Part shown: piece after piece, positions 21,928 through 24,877 of the stretch
Position numbering within the stretch: the first letter of the stretch is position 1
How the letters are laid out: every line of letters begins with the position of its first letter
Made by a program: the position numbers and the translations under genes
Assembly (NCBI GenBank): GCA_039920345.1
Contig: JBDSDZ010000002.1
Location: 1-24,877 of the forward strand
Origin: Croceibacterium_A sp039920345
GTDB taxonomy: Bacteria > Pseudomonadota > Alphaproteobacteria > Sphingomonadales > Sphingomonadaceae
DNA length: 24,877 nt
Direction: 5' to 3'
Notes under the pieces: model-generated
Database searches by the model: none
Told to the model about the DNA's origin: nothing
What the model saw: only the letters and a program-made list of their open reading frames with translations

Positions 21928-23265
21928 ATGGCGAGTGAAGTCAAAGTCCCCACGCTGGGTGAATCGGTCACCGAAGCGACCATCGGCGAATGGCTCAAGA
22001 AGCCCGGCGATGCGGTCAACCTGGACGAGCCGATCGCCAGCCTCGAAACCGACAAGGTGGCAATCGAAGTGCCGTCGCCGGTGGCGGGCGTGCTGGGCGA
22101 GATCAAGGCCAAGGTCGGCGACACGGTGGCCGTCGGCGCGGTCATCGCAACGATCGAAGATGCGCAGTCGGCCGGCGTCACCTCCAACGTGACCGAGCGC
22201 GAGAAGCCGCAACCGGCCGAGCAAGCGCCGCCGCCACCGGCTCCGGCTCCGGCACCTGCTCCGACCCCGGCAGCCGAACGGGCCGACCAGGGCGACGCGC
22301 CGCACCCCGGAAGTCCGCCAGTCGAAGTGTTCGCCGCCGCTAGCCATGATGGCGATCACACGACCACGCTTTCGCCCGCGGTGCGCCGCGCAGTGCTCGA
22401 AGCGGGCGTCGATCCCAGCGCGATCAAGGGCACCGGCAAGGATGGCCGTCTGACCAAGGAAGACGTGCTCGAAGCCGCCAAGGCCAAGCAGGGCAGCCCC
22501 GCCCCGTCGGTCTCCGAAGCCGCGCCTGCACCCTCTACTTCCCCAGCCCCCGCCGCCAGTGGCGAGCGCAAGGAAGAGCGGGTCAAGATGACCCGGCTGC
22601 GCCAGACCATCGCCCGCCGCCTGAAAAGCGCGCAGGAAGAAGCCGCGCTGCTGACCACCTTCAACGATTGCGACATGACCGCGGTGATCGCCGCGCGCGA
22701 GGCGTACAAGGACCTGTTCGCCAAGAAGCACGGCATCAAGCTGGGCTTCATGAGCTTCTTCGCCAAGGCCGCCTGCCTTGCGCTTAAGGACGTCCCCTCG
22801 GTCAACGCCAAGATCGAAGGCGACGAGATCATCTACCACGATTACGTCGATATCTCGGTCGCTGTCTCGGCCCCGAACGGCCTCGTCGTCCCCGTGGTGC
22901 GCAATGCCGATGCGATGAGCTTTGCCGACATCGAGCAGGCGATTGCAGGCTACGGCCAGAAGGCCAAGGACGGCACGCTGACCATGGCCGACATGACCGG
23001 CGGCACCTTCACCATCTCCAATGGCGGGGTGTTCGGCAGCCTGATGAGCACCCCGATCATCAACCCGCCGCAAGCCGCCGTACTCGGCCTCCACCGCATC
23101 GAAGACCGCCCGGTCGCGCGCGATGGCCAGGTCGTGATCCGCCCGATGATGTACCTGGCTCTGTCCTACGACCACCGCCTGATCGACGGCCGCGAAGCCG
23201 TCACCGCGCTCAAGATCATCAAGGAAGCGATCGAGGACCCGATGCGCCTGCTGATCGATTTGTAG
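21928..23265 (+). CDS. sucB: Dihydrolipoyl succinyltransferase, E2 of 2-oxoglutarate dehydrogenase
   Basis: Also called odhB. 445 residues: one lipoyl domain with Lys43 in ETDKVAIE, an Ala/Pro-rich hinge (about 95-115), a peripheral-subunit-binding domain (LSPAVRRAVLEAG to TKEDVLEAA, about 148-184), a second flexible linker, and the catalytic acyltransferase domain ending with SYDHRLIDGREAV (H416, D420). It transfers the succinyl group to CoA and forms the core of the complex. GGAGCG stands 7 nt before ATG 21928 and only 9 bp separate it from odhA, so the two are co-expressed. The stretch GDAPHPGSPPVEVFAAASHDGD before the binding domain looks like extra linker. Confidence 0.97.
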   Translation: MASEVKVPTLGESVTEATIGEWLKKPGDAVNLDEPIASLETDKVAIEVPSPVAGVLGEIKAKVGDTVAVGAVIATIEDAQSAGVTSNVTEREKPQPAEQAPPPPAPAPAPAPTPAAERADQGDAPHPGSPPVEVFAAASHDGDHTTTLSPAVRRAVLEAGVDPSAIKGTGKDGRLTKEDVLEAAKAKQGSPAPSVSEAAPAPSTSPAPAASGERKEERVKMTRLRQTIARRLKSAQEEAALLTTFNDCDMTAVIAAREAYKDLFAKKHGIKLGFMSFFAKAACLALKDVPSVNAKIEGDEIIYHDYVDISVAVSAPNGLVVPVVRNADAMSFADIEQAIAGYGQKAKDGTLTMADMTGGTFTISNGGVFGSLMSTPIINPPQAAVLGLHRIEDRPVARDGQVVIRPMMYLALSYDHRLIDGREAVTALKIIKEAIEDPMRLLIDL

Positions 23266-23286
23266 GACCGATAATGCGCCAGCATC

Positions 23287-23356
23287 CTTCGACAGGCTCA
23301 GGATGAGCTGATGCTGGACAGACATTTGAGACCCGCTCGTGCTGAGCCTGTCGAAG
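23287..23356. repeat. Inverted pair of TTCGACA-type repeats between odhB and lpdA
   Basis: Unit 1 (23287-23310) starts CTTCGACAGGCTCAGGATG and unit 2 (23333-23356) ends GCTGAGCCTGTCGAAG, inverted, 22 nt apart: the same layout as the pair within uvrA. Unit 1 also forms its own hairpin (CATCCT...AGGATG). It fills most of the 116-bp gap and ends 25 bp before the lpdA start, where it could affect read-through or mRNA processing between E2 and E3. Confidence 0.9.
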
Positions 23357-23381
23357 CACCCGCGCGCAACGGACGAACACC

Positions 23382-24800
23382 ATGGCTGACCAAGAATACG
23401 ACTACGACGTCCTGATCATCGGTTCCGGCCCCGGCGGCTATGTCGCGGCGATCCGCGCGGCGCAGCTCGGGCTGAAGACCGCGTGCGCCGAAAGCCGCGA
23501 CACGCTCGGCGGGACTTGCCTCAACGTCGGCTGCATTCCGTCGAAGGCGATGCTGCACGCGAGCGAATATTTCGACGCGGCGGCCAATGGCATGATGGCC
23601 AAGATGGGCGTTGAAGTGACGCCCAAGCTCAACTTGTCCGCGATGCACGCGCAGCGGCTCGACGCGGTCAAGCAGCTCACCGGCGGGATCGCGTTCCTGT
23701 TCAAGAAGAACAAGGTCGAATGGCTCAAGGGGATGGCCAGCTTCACCGACGCTCACACAGTCAAGGCGGGCGATCAGACGGTAACGGCGAAGAACGTAGT
23801 CATCGCGACCGGTTCCTCGGTCACTCCGCTGCCCGGCGTCGAAGTCGACAATGCCAAGCAGATAATAGTGGATTCCACCGGCGCGCTGGAACTGGCGGCG
23901 GTGCCGAAAACCATGGTGGTGATCGGCGGCGGCGTGATCGGGCTGGAACTGGGCTCGGTCTGGCGGCGGCTTGGGACCAAAGTGATCGTGGTCGAATTCC
24001 TCGACCAGATCCTGCCCGGGATGGACGCCGACGTGCGCAAGGAAGCGAACAAGATTTTTGCCAAGCAGGGCATGGAACTGCGTCTGGCGACCAAGGTCAC
24101 CGGCGTAACGGTCAAGGGAAAGAAGGCCACGCTGACGCTTGAGCCTGCGGCTGGCGGCCCTTCGACTGGCTCAGGATCCGAAACCCTCACCGCCGATTGC
24201 GTGCTGGTATCGATCGGGCGCAAGCCCAATACCGATGGCCTCGGGCTGGAGGCGATCGGGCTGGAGACCAACAAGCGCGGCCAGATCGAAACGGCGAGCG
24301 ATTTCCGCACCAAGGTCGACGGCGTGTGGGCCATTGGCGACGTGATCCCCGGCCCGATGCTGGCGCACAAGGCGGAAGACGAAGGCATTGCCGTGGCCGA
24401 GAACATCGCCGGGCAAACCGGCATCGTGAACCACGCGGTGATCCCCAGCGTGGTCTACACCTGGCCCGAGATTGCCGGGGTCGGCCTGACCGAAGAACAG
24501 GCCAGCGAACAGGGCGAAATCAAGGTCGGCAAGTTCCCGATGCTCGCCAATTCCCGCGCCAAGACCAATCATGAACCCGATGGCTTCGTGAAGATCATCG
24601 CCGATGCCGCAACCGACCGCGTGCTCGGCGTATGGTGCATCGCGTCGGTCGCGGGCACGATGATCGCCGAAGCCGCGCTGGCGATGGAATTTGGCGCCAC
24701 CAGCGAAGACATCGCCTACACCTGCCACGCCCACCCGACGCATTCCGAGGCGATCAAGGAAGCGGCCATGGCGGTGACGGGCAAACCGATCCATATGTGA
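23382..24800 (+). CDS. lpdA: Dihydrolipoamide dehydrogenase (E3)
   Basis: 472-residue FAD enzyme that reoxidises dihydrolipoamide with NAD for 2-oxoglutarate dehydrogenase and usually also other 2-oxo acid complexes. The FAD motif GSGPGGYVAA starts at 14, the redox-active disulphide is GGTCLNVGC (Cys46, Cys51), the NAD motif is VVIGGGVIGLELGSVW, the second FAD contact is VWAIGDV, and the catalytic HAHPTHSE is at 449-456. Residues about 259-265 (GPSTGSG) are encoded by a half unit of the palindromic repeat, apparently in a loop after TLTLEPA. ATG 23382 has only a weak GGACG upstream. Downstream is another repeat pair; any terminator lies beyond the window. Confidence 0.97.
   Translation: MADQEYDYDVLIIGSGPGGYVAAIRAAQLGLKTACAESRDTLGGTCLNVGCIPSKAMLHASEYFDAAANGMMAKMGVEVTPKLNLSAMHAQRLDAVKQLTGGIAFLFKKNKVEWLKGMASFTDAHTVKAGDQTVTAKNVVIATGSSVTPLPGVEVDNAKQIIVDSTGALELAAVPKTMVVIGGGVIGLELGSVWRRLGTKVIVVEFLDQILPGMDADVRKEANKIFAKQGMELRLATKVTGVTVKGKKATLTLEPAAGGPSTGSGSETLTADCVLVSIGRKPNTDGLGLEAIGLETNKRGQIETASDFRTKVDGVWAIGDVIPGPMLAHKAEDEGIAVAENIAGQTGIVNHAVIPSVVYTWPEIAGVGLTEEQASEQGEIKVGKFPMLANSRAKTNHEPDGFVKIIADAATDRVLGVWCIASVAGTMIAEAALAMEFGATSEDIAYTCHAHPTHSEAIKEAAMAVTGKPIHM
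24156..24176. repeat. Half unit of the TTCGACA repeat inside lpdA
   Basis: GGCCCTTCGACTGGCTCAGG matches the uvrA-internal unit 2, read on its coding strand, except for one base (T for A), then diverges. It is in the same reading frame relative to the peptide as in uvrA, giving GPSTGSG in both proteins. Only one half of the usual inverted pair is present. Confidence 0.7.
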
Positions 24801-24810
24801 TGGGGCGCGT

Positions 24811-24877
24811 GTGCTTCGACAAGCTCAGCATGAGCGGGGGTCGGTTAATGCAGGTTTCGCTCATCCTGAGCCTGTCG
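24811..24877. repeat. Inverted pair of TTCGACA-type repeats after lpdA, cut by the window end
   Basis: Unit 1 (24814-24838) starts CTTCGACAAGCTCAGCATG, as in uvrA. Unit 2 (24858-24877) is CGCTCATCCTGAGCCTGTCG and would be completed beyond the edge. Spacing is about 19 nt. It starts 10 nt after the lpdA stop codon. Confidence 0.88.

Noticed and set aside
21745..23325. 526-codon minus-strand frame opposite odhB
   Set aside because: Shadow of a well-identified E2 gene; its first residues come from the palindromic repeat.
2436..24877. CRISPR array formed by the recurring TTCGACA repeats
   Set aside because: Copies are far apart, inverted rather than direct, lie in or between housekeeping genes, and have no regular spacers or cas genes.

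Overview
The window is GC-rich chromosomal DNA from an alphaproteobacterium, most likely a member of the Sphingomonadales (Sphingomonas/Erythrobacter/Novosphingobium-like). This rests on the protein families, the alphaproteobacterial GTTC-N7-GTTC SOS box upstream of uvrA, the gene order mdh...sucD-odhA-odhB-lpdA, and several families of short palindromic intergenic repeats that I associate with this order. The genus is inference. There is no CRISPR array, insertion sequence, tRNA or rRNA gene, phage or integrase gene.

Layout. 1-179 (-): 5' part of a DUF559 (Vsr-like) nuclease gene cut by the window edge. 279-3260 (-): uvrA with an SOS promoter at its start and a repeat inserted in frame in its coding region. 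3398-5875 (-): a seven-TM receptor-type GGDEF-EAL protein. 6052-6555 (+): DUF1993 protein. 6677-8857 (+): a Dcp-type M3 metallopeptidase lipoprotein. 13580-8854 (-): a complete vitamin B12 uptake operon, cobalamin riboswitch-btuB-btuF-btuC-btuD, with all three gene junctions overlapping. 13683-13985 (+): small hypothetical protein. 14089-16035 (+): a second membrane GGDEF-EAL protein, apparently starting at a non-canonical ATC codon. 16240-24800 (+): the TCA-cycle segment mdh - unknown lipoprotein - sucD - GIY-YIG nuclease - odhA - odhB - lpdA.

How the genes work together. The TCA block encodes malate dehydrogenase, the alpha subunit of succinyl-CoA synthetase, and all three components (E1, E2, E3) of the 2-oxoglutarate dehydrogenase complex. 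sucC, usually the partner beside sucD, is absent; an unrecognised lipoprotein gene sits between mdh and sucD. The B12 block imports cobalamin across both membranes under riboswitch control. Two GGDEF-EAL proteins tie the region to cyclic-di-GMP signalling, and uvrA belongs to the SOS response.

The most unusual feature is the activity of short palindromic repeats. One family (core TTCGACARGCTCAG, in inverted pairs) lies inside uvrA, as a half unit inside lpdA, between odhB and lpdA, and after lpdA. It is translated into the same peptide (GPSTGSG) in UvrA and LpdA. A second type supplies the last ~32 residues of BtuF up to its overlap with btuC. A third abuts the start of the GIY-YIG gene, and another palindromic element sits between uvrA and the DUF559 gene. 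Thus both small nuclease genes lie next to palindromic repeats. No clear-cut new defence or biosynthetic system is visible; the repeat-gene relationships, the ATC start, the odhA leader ORF and the lipoprotein in the TCA operon are the points most worth checking.
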